Assembly: GCA_039111635.1 (NCBI GenBank)
Contig: JBCAQO010000002.1
Span: 1,364,001-1,428,000 of the forward strand
Length of the DNA stretch: 64,000 bases
Direction of reading: 5' to 3'
DNA from: Heterobasidion occidentale
Lineage: Eukaryota > Basidiomycota > Agaricomycetes > Russulales > Bondarzewiaceae
Part shown: positions 31,767-43,900 of the stretch, piece by piece
Numbering within the stretch: position 1 is the first letter of the stretch
How the letters are laid out: each line of letters starts with the position of its first letter
The notes under the pieces: generated by a model
The model's database searches: none
What the model was told of the DNA's origin: nothing
Seen by the model: only the letters and a program-made list of their open reading frames with translations
Translations under genes and position numbers: made by a program

Positions 31767-34700
31767 CTACCCCGCCGTGTCCGTAACCTCCACCGCCGAG
31801 CCAGCCGGCGACAGTATGAGTTCCTCCTCCACAGTCTCCCCAACGGCCTCCAATTCCGCCGCCAGCTCTGCGGCCATCGTCTCCGCACGTAATCTCCGCC
31901 GTCGAGTAGTTGGCGCCAGTGCGGCGCTGATCGTTGGCGACGTCGGCACGAATGTCTCGAACCCGCCCGACTTCAGCTGCGCCAGCATGTCCCGCGCAAT
32001 ATCCGCTGTGTCTGTTCCCCCTTCATTGATTGATCCCTCCGTCGAGACCGTCAGTGGTTCCGGTGGCCGCGCTGCCGCACCTGTTCGGCCACGGCGCATC
32101 CGACGACCGACACTGTCACCGTTACGCAGCTTCTCTAGCAGGTTGTCGAGCGCCGCCGTATCCTCAAGATCCTGTGCGCTTGCCGCTTCGCGCGCTTTGG
32201 CACGGCTGACTTTCATTTCCTCCTGCGCCTGCTTCCGCTTTTCCACAGCTTGCTTCTCCTCTGCGACGGTGCGATTGTCAAGCTGACATTTCTGTTGAAT
32301 CAGGATCAGTAATGTGGCGGCATGGCTGGAACAAATGCTTGTAACAAACCCGATACGAAGTTATGAATGTCTTGAAGATGCCATAAAACTCCGATGATGA
32401 AAGACTTTTGTCTTCCTCACCAAAGTATCTCACCACCTCGGTGAACGTCGTCTCGGCATTATTCACATCATCCACCAAATCCTCCAGTTGACGTGTGGCT
32501 TTGCCGAGGAAATTCCACATCTGCTTCGAGTACCGGTCGTTCTGCTCGACCTCAGAGAAGTGGTCGTGGAGTTCGCTTCGGATCGTCTTGATTCCCTCTC
32601 TCAGCTCAGATAGGCCTTTGCGGACGTCGATCAGGTTGACTGGAAAGCGAGCTTCAGCAACAAATTATCGAACAAGAAAGAACAAGAGAACTTGCCTCGG
32701 TAAGCTTCAGCAGGTTTGGCCAGCTCTTCCACAAACTGCTCTATGTCCGGGAAGTGCTTCGCAACTGTTCTTTCAAGGAAGTGCAAGAGGGTTGTGTTGT
32801 TCATGGATTTCGTGTCCACCAGCTAGCGGGGACAACCTCGATATTACTACTGAGAGCAGAAGGGATCGCGCACTGCTCACCTTATTGATACTGCTGACCC
32901 GGAAGCCAAATGCACCGCCCTTTATTCCGGTGCCATTCATGAAATTACCGATCATGAGGATGAGCTAAAATGACTGGGTAAGTCTAACTTATTAATGGCC
33001 CCAAGCACAACATACATTGAGTAATTCCTTGAAATGAGTCGCACCAAGCAGCGCCTTGCCAGCTTGTGAAAGTTTGCGGGCACCCTAGAGATGGTGAGCA
33101 TCAGCTTCAGTCTGAGTAGACGACCCTTAATGTGATACTTGCATCGTCCAAGAGAGCCCACTGTTCCTCAAATGAGATCTTGTACAACATCCCCTCGATT
33201 CGTGGACCCAAGCGATCAATCTGTATGAGTTTGACCATGAGACGATCAGCAGAGTGTAGACCAGCGAGCTCCTCGGCGTCGGCATTGCGGTAGACGTTGA
33301 GCTTGCCAACCTATTGAGCAATTTACAAGGATGAGCTCAAACCAAAGCCGAGCAATCAGAGGGACTGACCTGCTCCGGTGTGGGCACGACGCGCTTGAGT
33401 TCGCTGAGGAAGACTTGAGTGCAGACGTCCTGATCGAACTCTTTGATCTTCTGAGCGACCTCCTCTGGCGCGAGCTTCTTGACTCGCTGGATGAGAATCT
33501 CTGCGGGACCGCTCTCTTAGGGTAGAACTGTCACGATACGAAATTGTACCTACCGACACGTTTCTTGGTCTGCGGATCGAGCACGCTCTTCAGATCCGCG
33601 CGTCGTTGTCGGGCTGCAAACGGAAACTCTGTTAGAGGGTCATAGTAGCGATATTAGAGAGCATACCTAAGAGGTTCATGACGAGCTGCTTGGCCTTGAA
33701 ATCCTCCTCCATCTCCAGCCAGATCCCGTCATTCGACAGCTTCGCCAGCATCTCTTGCTCCTTTGACGGCTCCTCGTTGCTCCATAGGGTCTTCGACACC
33801 TGCTGCTGCGGCAGCTTATCCCACTGCAGTTGCTTCATCTTTGTGCTGGGCGTCACGGGCATGCCCTTCCGCGCAGAAAGTAACAGGTTCAGATTCGCAC
33901 CCAGTAACATAGACGCACGTGCAGAGTTGGGTCCAGATGTTGGCGTGGCCCATCCCTTGGCAGGAGGTGGAGGCGGCGGCGGCGGTGGTGGTGGTGCACC
34001 TGATGTGGGAATGAGGCCGAGACTCCCAGGGGGCGGAGGTGGCGGAGGTGGTGGAGGGGGGGGGGGGGGGGGGGAGGAGGGGGAGGAGGCGAAGCCCCAT
34101 CAATACCGAACGGCGGTGGAGGAGGCGGCGGCGGCGGCGGTGGCGGTGGTGGCGGGGCAGAGCCAGAATCAGCTTCTTCAGGCAGAGGTGGTAATGTTGG
34201 CGAATGTTGAGGGCTGCTGGAAACGGATGGCGGGCGACCACCCTTGGCTCTGGCTGCGAAATGTTTATTGAGCTGTTCTGCGAACGAGCCCCCTGATGGA
34301 CGGGCGCTGTCGACTATGGATGATGTCACCGATGTCGGTTGGGTATCTTCGGTCAAATTGGTAAATCCGCTCCGTGTCGAACGGTTATATTCGCTCTCTG
34401 CATCTTGGTCATCTGCACGTGTCGACGAAGGACGGGTGGAACCACCGTCGCTAGCTTCTGCCAGATCTTCCAGAGGCGCAGCAAGTAGATTGTGGGATTT
34501 GTGCGATCGCTGCATGAGCGGACTGTCTTCAGCAAGACGACGAGAGTCTTTCCGCCGTGGTGAGCGATTGATAGATCTTGGGCTGAAGACAGGTCCATCC
34601 CGGGGTGCATACTGCCCACATAGAATGGAAATAGATGAATACATCACACATCTTAGAATTGAAACACACGATATTGAAATCATACATACAATCTTTACGC

Positions 34701-37467
34701 CCGCGGCCAGCTGCTGCTGAATCTGCTCCTGCACGTCTGCCTCATCGGCATCCATGAATTGAGAGGTCCTACCATTTGCCGCTTCGGACATACGCGTTGG
34801 TTTTGACGGCTTACCGTTCTTCCTTGAGTGTGGACGTCGCGCAAGGCTCGACCTTCCAGGTGTCGCCTCGCTATCTTCAGACTCACTCTCGTCGAACCCG
34901 TCCTTCCGTTTCTTGCGCTGAGGGCGGTCACCGTCTCGACCTTCGAGTATATCGATAGTTCTATTCCGTTGCAGATGCCGCTCGAGCGTCTCCATGAGTG
35001 CCTTGCGGTCCATCTTGCTGTCGACGTCACCAAGGATCTCGTCTACACCCCTACCAACTTCACGGAGCATTCGGAAAAGCTCCATAATCTGAGCCTCGAG
35101 CTGGGCGATCTGTTCCTCGTACCCAGTCTTCTGCGTCTCAAGTTGGCCCTGAAGGCGAGTGGTGTTCTCTCGTGAAACTTGAAGCTTCTCCTCCAGATGC
35201 GCAACCCTCTCCTTCAATTGTCCTACGAGCCCCTCACTGCCCTGTGAAAGTTCGAGCTCCAATGACTCTTTCTCCAGCTGGAGTCGGCGCGCTTCTGCAC
35301 GGACTTTGGCGGATTCTGCCTCCAGAGTCTGGTACTGATCTGCGTCGTTAAATTGAGCGATGATGCGCTCGACCGACTGGCCCAATCGATTCTCTCCGTT
35401 GGCAAGTTTCTTGTCCATGACCACATCCGTGACCAGTGAATCGAGTAGCTGATAGTAGTGAACAAGTCCTGGCCCCTCTTCCCGAATGAGGAGTAGGTGC
35501 TGCATCATAGATAGGAAGTAGTCGTGAGCCTTCGAATCTTCCGTCCTAGCTTTGAGAGCGCCGTACACGTCCTCTAAGCTCCTCATATCTCGCAGGACCT
35601 CCTGATCCAGACGTTCTCGAAGTTGTTGTTCGTCATAATCGATTGTGTCTTGAAGGATATCTAATTGCTTATCCAGCTGATCCAGACCAAAGCTTCGACA
35701 AAGCTCAAGAATACGCTGCAGGCCAGCAGCTTCCATCTGTGCACGGTGATGGAGGCGCAAGTCAAGGTCGTCTATGCCGTCCATGATACCATTGATGAGG
35801 AAGAAATTGGATAACTGTGCAAGATGCCATGAGCAGAGCATGACGAGTTCAATAAGCAAGACCTACCGCGTATTCATTAAGAGATCCTTCCAACCCGCCG
35901 GCGTTTTTTCTCATATCCTCACTCGCACCGACCAGACTGCCCATCTTACCTCGACCCATCAGCGAGACCTCCATACTTTTGAACCAGAAGGCATAAGGCG
36001 AGTCTCCTTCATTATTCGCAACGCTCAGGGCCTCGAGACCAGATATAGCAAGGTTGATGGCCTCAGTGTTCCAGTACACTAAGAAAGTTAGGAGTTCGAG
36101 GACAAGTTTTCGGGTACCTATCCGAGGCGAATTTAACGAGGAAGCCACTTGAGTGACGAGTTGATTATGCGTTAACGCTTCATTTGTTGCAGCCTATAAC
36201 ACCGTCAGTACCAAATTTTTCATTAGTAGAGCTTCAGTGTTCCTGACCGGATGGTTCAAAATTTGCTTCAAACAACGGACGACTTCAATCTCAAGTGCCG
36301 CATCGGAATCTCGTCTGTTACTGATAGTTCAAACTAGATTTAACGACAAGTGGTGAGAAAGTACCTTTGAGGGCCTTTACGGCTGATATGCGCAAGTGCT
36401 TGCGCCAATACCGGCGTTCCCTGTATTGAAATAAATTGACGAAACCAACTATGAATAGTCCAATCTTAGGTTAGCAAAAATTGTGCATGTCACGTATGGC
36501 AGACGTACCCCACTTCCTTACTGCGCAAGGAAACAAGCAAGCTAGACGCTTGCTTGGCTGTGATGGTTTTGTCCAAGAACTTCCTCAGATACCATTCCGG
36601 CGTTCCCTCATCTATGGGTGCTGATTTGCCTAATTCCTGCTGCTTCTTCGACTGCTCCTCCTTCATTTTCTCTTCCTTCCAACGTATCCGCTCGTCGCTT
36701 TCCACCATATGCCATTTCTGGTCTATCGACAAAGACGGAAGGGATCCTATCTCGCGCGTGCGCATGATGTTCTCGAAGAGCGCCTCGATCTCGGCATCGC
36801 TCTCGGGGCGGGGGAAATAAAAGTCATCTTGAGGCCCGTGACGATGAAAGTGGGGGAAATGTGAGTGGGCTGAATGGCTCTCGGATGGAGCTACAGAGGC
36901 GGCGTAACGCGAAGCACGATTGCCGTCGGAGCGCGTTGTAAAAGTAGAGGAGGGGCGCATCGTACTGGAGGATGCGGATTGAGGCGGAAGCGGAGGGTGA
37001 GGGGAAGTTGGGGATGGATACTGGCCAAAGTCGACCAAAGAAGGACTTCGTCTGCCAGAGCTTTCACTTTGGCGAAGTCGGCGCGCAGTCGGTGTGTAGG
37101 GCTTCGAAGGGGACTCAGCGGAGTCGCTATACAAAGTCGACGAATCATCTGTCACTAGGGACATTTGGGGGGAGTTTGGTCTCGTGGAGACATTGTTGGC
37201 AGCGTAGACAAGATCCCGCTCTGCCTTGACGCGTTGTATGGTATTGAGGTTGAGGTCGGTGCCATTAGTGGTGAGCGTGGGGTTTGTGATGGGTGCAGAG
37301 ATGGCGTTGGCGAGGACGGCGGAGCGAAAGCCTTGTGAAGACGACCCAATGGGCAACGGAGAGCCTGGGGGAACTCTGTCGTATGGCATGGAACGCAACT
37401 CGCCTCCGGTAGATACAGAGGACTGGCGTGGGCGAGATTTCTTCTTGCCAAACAGACTTTCCATCAT
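31767..37467 (-). CDS. Diaphanous-related formin (Bni1/SepA type)
   Basis: Formins nucleate unbranched actin filaments for polarised growth, cables and the septal ring, under Rho GTPase control. ATG 37467 begins MMESLFGKKKSRPRQSS. Order along the protein: Ser/Pro-rich head; GBD/FH3 region (DAEIEALFENIMRTREIGSL, WYLRKFLDKTITAKQASSL, near 36550-36790); armadillo-like part; long coiled coil (about 34950-35400); poly-proline FH1 (about 33965-34160); FH2 starting SARKGMPVTPSTKMKQLQWD (about 33880) and running to about 32280; basic C-terminal DAD-like tail. The stop is at 31767. Length is about 1700 residues, normal for the class. In this sequence the frame breaks inside FH1 at a run of 19 G/C: upstream and downstream parts fit only if that run is one base longer or two shorter. 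That may be an assembly error in a homopolymer. Confidence 0.93.
34056..34074. repeat. 19-base G homopolymer inside the formin FH1 coding region
   Basis: Nineteen consecutive G on the plus strand (C on the coding strand) encode polyproline. The length puts the downstream FH1/FH2 out of frame with the upstream exon, since 17 or 20 bases would keep it open. Such runs are prone to slippage and sequencing error. Confidence 0.8.
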
Positions 37468-37724
37468 AACAAAGTGAAAATAGCGTTGCCGTCGTTAGAG
37501 AATCGTGGAAAATATAGCACTCTAGAAGGGTATAAAGGAAGAGAAGGGAGAGGCGGCAATGGTAGTCGAACAGATGAAGGGAGTGTGCTGGGTTCCGGAA
37601 CTGGGAAGTGGCAACAGGTCTTTCCGGCCAGGCGACGTCTTCCTGTTCTTTTTGTCACTGCTGTTTGAGACATGGTGAGCACCAACGGCTGCTCCTTCGA
37701 CAGCATTAACATCATGATTTGCAG

Positions 37725-39401
37725 ATGCAATCCGACTTTGCTCGACAACGAGCAGTCATCGGCAACATCACCACCTTAAATCAGGATGAACGTCCCGCCT
37801 TGTTATTCCATCAAAACGCCCTTGCACCGATCTCGAAACTTCCCCTTGATCTGCTCACCACCATCTTCCTCTTCTTCCCTGCCAAAAGGTTTACGGACAA
37901 ACCTCCTACGTGGCTTCACATAACTCACGTATGTCGTAGATGGCGCGAAGCCGCCATTGGATGCGCCCTTTTGTGGACACACATCATGTTTGACCCTCCT
38001 CCGTGGACGACTATAATGCTCGCTCGCTCTAGAGAAGCACCTATGGTGATCGAAGCTGACGTTGATGACTCTTTATCAGGTCGCACTCGTTCTGCGCGCG
38101 TAGATCTTGCCCTTTCCCATTCACATCACGCACGCGTTATGCGCCTCAGAACTCCTCCTTCGACGGCTAATGGACTAATTTCTACATTGAAGGATTGTCC
38201 TGCTCCGCTGCTGGAGGTACTTGAGCTACGAATCACAAATCGCGGGCCTTGCTCCATTCCTAAAGATATCTTTGCGAGTAAAGCACCGCGTTTGCGTAGC
38301 CTAACCCTTGAAGGGTGTAGCATCAGCTGGCGATCACATCTTTTCAGCAAGGATTTGACCTATCTTGCTATCGTCGATACCCTTTTGCAGGCTCGACCCT
38401 CACTTCATGATCTCCTCAGCATGTTGCGGTGCCTCTCTAAGCTTCAAATTCTTACTCTTCACCGTTCAATACCGATGATCCCCGAAACCACCAGTGCCCT
38501 GCCCCCTTTGATAAGCGAGCACCCTTTTCTCGAGTTTCCTCACATGGAGGCGCTAAGTCTAGACGGGTTCGTTATCGATACCAGCAACCTCATTCGATAC
38601 TTTGTCATTCCACCTGCAGCTTCCGTCCTCATATCATGCCGACACAATCCAGCTCATGCGAATCTCAGGATTTCACTCCCTGTTGTGTCAGCCATGGTGG
38701 AGGAGCAGTGTGGGTATCGAGGCATTGGCGTGACAAACCCATCGTGGGTGGTCGATCTTCTCCAAGGCTCGTCATCCGACGTCGAGGTTCTCCTTTCGAA
38801 ATGGGACCAGACGTCTCACAAACACCGATTCGCTTTGCGATTTTGTTGGCGCGCGCAGGCCTTGCCTCTGATCCCGATCACACTTGTCGTGCAGACGCTA
38901 CTCGACCCGTTACATCTGGAGACCGTGAAGGGGCTCAAAATGGCAGGAGAGTTTTCCATGGAGCGTAGAGACTGGGAAGTTCTGTTTGCCTCGCTTCAAA
39001 AACTCGAAACGTTTCACGTCTCGCATGACCTCATGTATACCTTTGCGGATGAGTGGGAAAACATGCTCCCTCATGTCAATGCCATGGAGTCGTCTACTCA
39101 GAATGCAGCTGATCTTCTGGTGCCCCTCCACACCCTGAAGACCTTAGTAATTTCACATGCTCATTTTTCTCACCCGTTGGGTGAGAAGCAGCTTTTCCGG
39201 AAATTACATAGTGCTCTCACTCGACGACGGGAGCTGGGCCTCGACCTTTCGCTACTCGATATCAGGAAATGTCACATCACGAAAGAACAGCTGCATGCTA
39301 TTTCCGTCGCTGCGTGCACAGAGATCCATTGTTCTGGCGATCCAGAGACTTATGGAGTCGGAGAGCCTGATGAATGGAGCGACGAAGATAGAGGAAATTG
39401 A
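37725..39401 (+). CDS. F-box protein of the expanded mushroom family
   Basis: The protein has an N-terminal F-box (PISKLPLDLLTTIFLFFP, then WLHITHVCRRWREAAIGCAL with the typical HVCRxWR core), which would bind Skp1 in an SCF ubiquitin ligase. The remaining ~480 residues are leucine-rich and irregular, as in LRR-like substrate-binding parts of agaric F-box proteins. I place the start at ATG 37725 (MQSDFARQRAV). An alternative adds one methionine from an upstream ATG at 37672 through a GTGAGC..TTGCAG intron. The frame is intronless from there to the stop at 39399-39401. The acidic C-terminus reads EPDEWSDEDRGN. Substrates cannot be predicted. It is divergent from the formin with 257 bp between start codons. 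Confidence 0.9.
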   Translation: MQSDFARQRAVIGNITTLNQDERPALLFHQNALAPISKLPLDLLTTIFLFFPAKRFTDKPPTWLHITHVCRRWREAAIGCALLWTHIMFDPPPWTTIMLARSREAPMVIEADVDDSLSGRTRSARVDLALSHSHHARVMRLRTPPSTANGLISTLKDCPAPLLEVLELRITNRGPCSIPKDIFASKAPRLRSLTLEGCSISWRSHLFSKDLTYLAIVDTLLQARPSLHDLLSMLRCLSKLQILTLHRSIPMIPETTSALPPLISEHPFLEFPHMEALSLDGFVIDTSNLIRYFVIPPAASVLISCRHNPAHANLRISLPVVSAMVEEQCGYRGIGVTNPSWVVDLLQGSSSDVEVLLSKWDQTSHKHRFALRFCWRAQALPLIPITLVVQTLLDPLHLETVKGLKMAGEFSMERRDWEVLFASLQKLETFHVSHDLMYTFADEWENMLPHVNAMESSTQNAADLLVPLHTLKTLVISHAHFSHPLGEKQLFRKLHSALTRRRELGLDLSLLDIRKCHITKEQLHAISVAACTEIHCSGDPETYGVGEPDEWSDEDRGN

Positions 39402-39830
39402 TCCAGTTGTCTTACCAGTACGTCTATCCTATCTTGACGACTTGAAAACACCCATTCCACTTATTCTCACGTTATAAGGTCAGAGCCCAGGAGACAATCA
39501 AGCCAGAGCTGTGACCCGCTTGGAAGTACTAATTACTGCGGCAGTTATGGAGGATGGGTTTACAAGAGGATTGCGTTTCCTGGTTCGAGTTTGTCTTTGG
39601 ATGATGGCAACCATCATGCCGCTCGGACATTGGCGCTACCGACAGGCTTTGAGAAGTCGACATCGAGCTCGGTATGGAAAAATAACTTGAATAAATCACT
39701 GTTGAACCACGTGGTGTTGTGACTTGATCGAACATTCTTCCAGCGCTCTCTCCTTCAAACCGTGTATATTCTCGTTCTCAAAACAACCTCCACTCTTTTG
39801 TATAACACCCACTCTATCTCACATCGTATC
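39402..39830. other. Intergenic region, no gene seen
   Basis: About 430 bases follow the F-box gene and hold the promoter of the small membrane-protein gene. Nothing else is supported. Confidence 0.6.
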
Positions 39831-40270
39831 ATGGCAGGATCTACCAACGGTTCTATTGTGCCCTGTGAGCAGACTTTGCGGCTAACCTATTAGCAGACAC
39901 TGAATGGAACGAAGCAGTCATTGTAGCCGCTGTCTTTGTCGGACTTCTCTCTGTCACGCTTCTACTTCTTTTGCTTCATGCATGCGTGCGCAGCCAAGTT
40001 CGCCTTGCACAAAACGACGCGGGGCGGGACGGTGGAGACTGTGAAAACACGCACTCTGACGATAGCATGTTGGGAGAAGCTCTAGAGAAGGAATCAGGGG
40101 CCACACCGCTGTCACAAGCTTCACAAACTTCAATCACGCTCTCTCCTGATCAGCCCGTGGTCTTTGATATTGATACAGGAAGGGGGTACAATGTCGAGAT
40201 AATGCAAGTAATATTGACTCCGCCTACGCCAGCCAAAGAGAGAGGGGACAAGGGCGTACCTGTCCCGTGA
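39831..40270 (+). CDS. Small single-pass membrane protein, unknown function
   Basis: No family is recognised. Exon 1 (39831-39864) gives MAGSTNGSIVP; exon 2 begins at 39897 or 39894 and runs to 40270, for about 135 residues. After TEWNEA there is one strong hydrophobic segment (VIVAAVFVGLLSVTLLLLLL) followed by CVRSQVR, so the N-terminus is probably outside and the C-terminus cytosolic. The tail is acidic and Ser/Thr-rich, with SPDQPVVFDIDTG and a final proline-rich stretch. The intron needed to join the exons is only 29 or 32 nt, which is very short, so the 5' end is less sure than the rest. It is transcribed in the same direction as its neighbours. Confidence 0.5.
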
Positions 40271-40908
40271 TGTAGATTGATGTTCACGTGATAGCCATGT
40301 ATATCCGCGTTCATCTCGTTTGTTGCGCTGAGCGCCGTATGCGCACCTGTTGGGCCCTTCTAGTATTGGGCGATACTGTCTCTGCCTGCATTAGCCGTTT
40401 GATATCACTGAAGTTATTTGTTGATGCATTGACTTTTGCTCTCAAGATAGGTCCAAGGCTCATCGCTAGGGCACTGAAGTACTAAAGGCTAACCAATTCA
40501 TGTTCTCCTGCCCATGATATTCAGCATAGTGCTCTACTAGTATTATCTTGTGTGATGATCCAATACTTCCTTGTACTTCCCGTGTCGAAGAGTGAAGCTG
40601 CATTGGTTTGTGTACTCTATTCCAAATCATGATTTATCATCAGAAAGGCGGATTTCAATCGATTTTTTTGTCCGGCACGGTCCCTCATAGAATGCATCTA
40701 CTGAACACTCTGCAATGAGGAGAGGTGTTGCCTTGCTTTTGTTGACGCCGCGGATTCATATAGGATTCATGCGTTCACGAGAGGGATTCTTGAGAGGTTT
40801 TGGAAAGCTGCTGATGTCGTTACGTGAATGCCACGCGAGGCGTGGGAAAACGATGAACAACAGGCTGTCGAATATAGAAGCTACATCTTCACGACGACCG
40901 TCTGGCCC
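40271..40908. other. Promoter region of the myosin V gene, no other gene seen
   Basis: About 640 bases between the small membrane-protein gene and the myosin start codon. Short frames here do not link to anything recognisable. Confidence 0.6.
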
Positions 40909-43900
40909 ATGGCAGAAAACATCTATAGCAAGGGAACCAGAGTTTGGTTCGCCGACAAGGAGCAAGGATGGATCTCTGCGGAGGTCACCAATGTCGTCAG
41001 AGGTGCTGATGACAAGATCAAACTGTCTTTTCAGGACCAACGTGGAAAGGTGCGCATACCAAGTTCAGGGATTATTGACGTGATGTCGCCTTACCTCTGC
41101 TCTTATTCTCCTCCAGGAGATCAATGTCGACACGACCGTTAATGACATTAAGTCAGGGCTGGACTCACTCCCGCCATTACGAAATCCACCTCTTCTGGAG
41201 ACCGCGGATGATCTGGCTACGCTATCTCACCTTAATGAGCCTTCAGGTAAATGTTGCTATTGAGTATCCGTGTTCTTTCGCATTTGACCGTGTTGGTATA
41301 GTTCTGCATACCATCCGAAATCGTTATGCACAACACAGCATATATACCTATAGCGGTATCGTGCTCATTGCCGTCAACCCCTTCCAGCGTGTTACAATGT
41401 ACGGCCCTGAGATCATTCAAGCCTACAGTGGACGGAAAAGAGGGGAGCTAGAGCCGCATCTATTTGCCATTGCCGAGGATGCGTACACAGCAATGAGAAA
41501 AGAGGGTATGGGCCAGACGATAATCGTATCAGGCGAGAGGTGCGTACATCAGTTTGTTTGTGATTCATTCGGCAATCTCAAGTTTGAATTCATGTGTTTA
41601 GTGGTGCTGGAAAGACCGAATCGGTGAATTATGCTCATTTTGACCCTCCAGTGTTTAATCTAACACATCATAGGCCAAATTCATCATGCGATATCTTGCC
41701 TCTGTGAACCCTCCAGATGCGGCCACGAAAGCGAGGGCAAAGATTTCGCTAGATGAGTCCAGTGAGGTTGAACGTCAAATTCTCGCTACAAATCCTGCGC
41801 TTGAAGCCTTCGGTAACGCCAAGACGACGCGCAATGACAACTCGTCTCGGTTCGGGAAGTACATCCAGGTGCGTATAATATCTCGTACATCGCTGTATTC
41901 ACTTCATGTTGTCTCCCCAGATCCTCTTTGACGGCAAGCAGGAGATTGTTGGTGCACGTATTCGCACATACCTCTTGGAGCGCTCCCGCATCGTCTTCCA
42001 GCCTCTTACTGAGCGAAATTACCATATCTTCTACCAACTTTGCGCTGGTGCGCCACTCAAGGAACGCAAGGATTTAGGACTAGACAATGATATCACCAAA
42101 TTCCACTACCTCAAACAGGGCGGTACACAATCAACCCCAATACCCGGGGTAGACGACGCAGAGGAGTTCCGGCAGACACAGCATGCACTTTCCACTATTG
42201 GCATCAGTGTCGAGAAGCAATGGGCAGTTTTTAGGTTGCTTTCTGCACTACTCCATCTTGGCAACGTCGGCATCACGGCGATGCGCAATGATTCCGCCAT
42301 AGATGACAATGACAGTGCGTTGTTGCTGGCTACACGGTTCTTGGGCGTCGACAAAGCAGAGTTTAAGAAATGGACGATAAAGAAACAGATCACTACTCGG
42401 TCGGAGAAGATCGTCACCTCTCTCAATGCTGCACAGGCCACAGTTGTCAGGGATAGTGTTGCGAAGTTCGTCTACGTCTGCCTGTTCGAGTGGCTTGTGG
42501 CAATCGTGAACGAGAGTCTAGCTGGCGAGAATGGTGAGGCAGAGAGGCGGGCTGAAATGTTCATCGGCGTTCTGGATATCTACGGATTTGAGCACTTCCA
42601 GAAGGTCGGTCCAATGAGAATCATTTCTAGGCCAATCTCTCACCTATTTTGCACCAGAACTCGTTTGAACAGTTCAGTATCAATTACGCCAATGAGAAAT
42701 TGCAGCAGGAGGTCTGTCCGCCATATTGTATATATATAGCACGGTGCTGACTGAGTTACAGTTCAATGCCCACGTCTTCAAACTCGAGCAAGAAGAGTAC
42801 GTGAAGGAGGAAATCAATTGGACGTTCATCGATTTTTCGGATAACCAACCTTGCATTGATGTTATTGAGGGCAAGCTCGGTGTGCTTGCTCTTCTTGACG
42901 AAGAGGCCCGTATGCCGTCGGGCACGGATGCATCATTCCTCCAGAAGCTTTACAGCCAACTCAACAAACCGGAGAATAAAGAGGTCTTCAAGAAGCCTCG
43001 CTTTGGTAGCTCCGCTTTCACAATCGCTCACTATGCCTTAGATGTCACCTATGAAGTGGAGGGGTTCCTGGAGAAGAATCGCGACACTGTTCCCGACGAA
43101 CAGATGAATTTGCTCGCAGCGACCAAGAATCCTTTCCTGCGGGAAGTTCTTGATGCTGCTCTTGCATCCACAAAGCCTCCAGAAAGCCCCAATCCCGCAT
43201 CACCTGCTGTTTCCGATTCTGCAAGTGGAGGTTCTCGTCGACAATCGCTGATTCCGGATCCTGGACGCTCGTCTCTGGTAAGCTCAGCGTCGTCAGGCGC
43301 CAAACGGCCAGGCGCCGCCGTCCGAAAGCCCACTCAAGCCTCAATCTTCAAAGCATCATTGAGCAATCTGATGGATACCCTTAGCGTTACAAACGTGCAC
43401 TATATCAGATGCATCAAGCCCAATGAGCAAAAGGAAGCCTGGAAGTTCACACCCCAACAGGTCTTGAGCCAGCTACGAGCTTGTGGTGTACTTGAGACCA
43501 TCCGAATTAGTTGCGCTGGTTACCCTACGCGATGGACTTACGAGGAATTTGCAGAACGGTAGGGATCTCGCCTGATGAGTACTGTATATTTCTCACATTT
43601 TCACAGATATTACATGCTCGTATCATCAACTATATGGGGTCCGATGATTCAGAAGCTTGAGCTCAAGTCATTATGCTCTCTTATACTCGATAAGACTATC
43701 AACGACCCTGATAAGTATCAGAGTGGGCGCACGAAGATTTTCTTCCGTGCTGGCATGCTTGCAGCCCTTGAATCGTTCCGATCTGGCAGATTGAATGCTA
43801 TGGTCACTGTAGTTCAGAAGAACATGCGGAGACATATGGCGGTCAAACACTATCAGGAACTGCGACGAGCAACTATCAAGATTCAGACATGGTGGCGAGG

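Noticed and set aside
33678..34271. Plus-strand glycine-rich frame opposite the formin FH1 domain
   Set aside because: It is the antisense shadow of a polyproline repeat; coding evidence is all on the minus strand.
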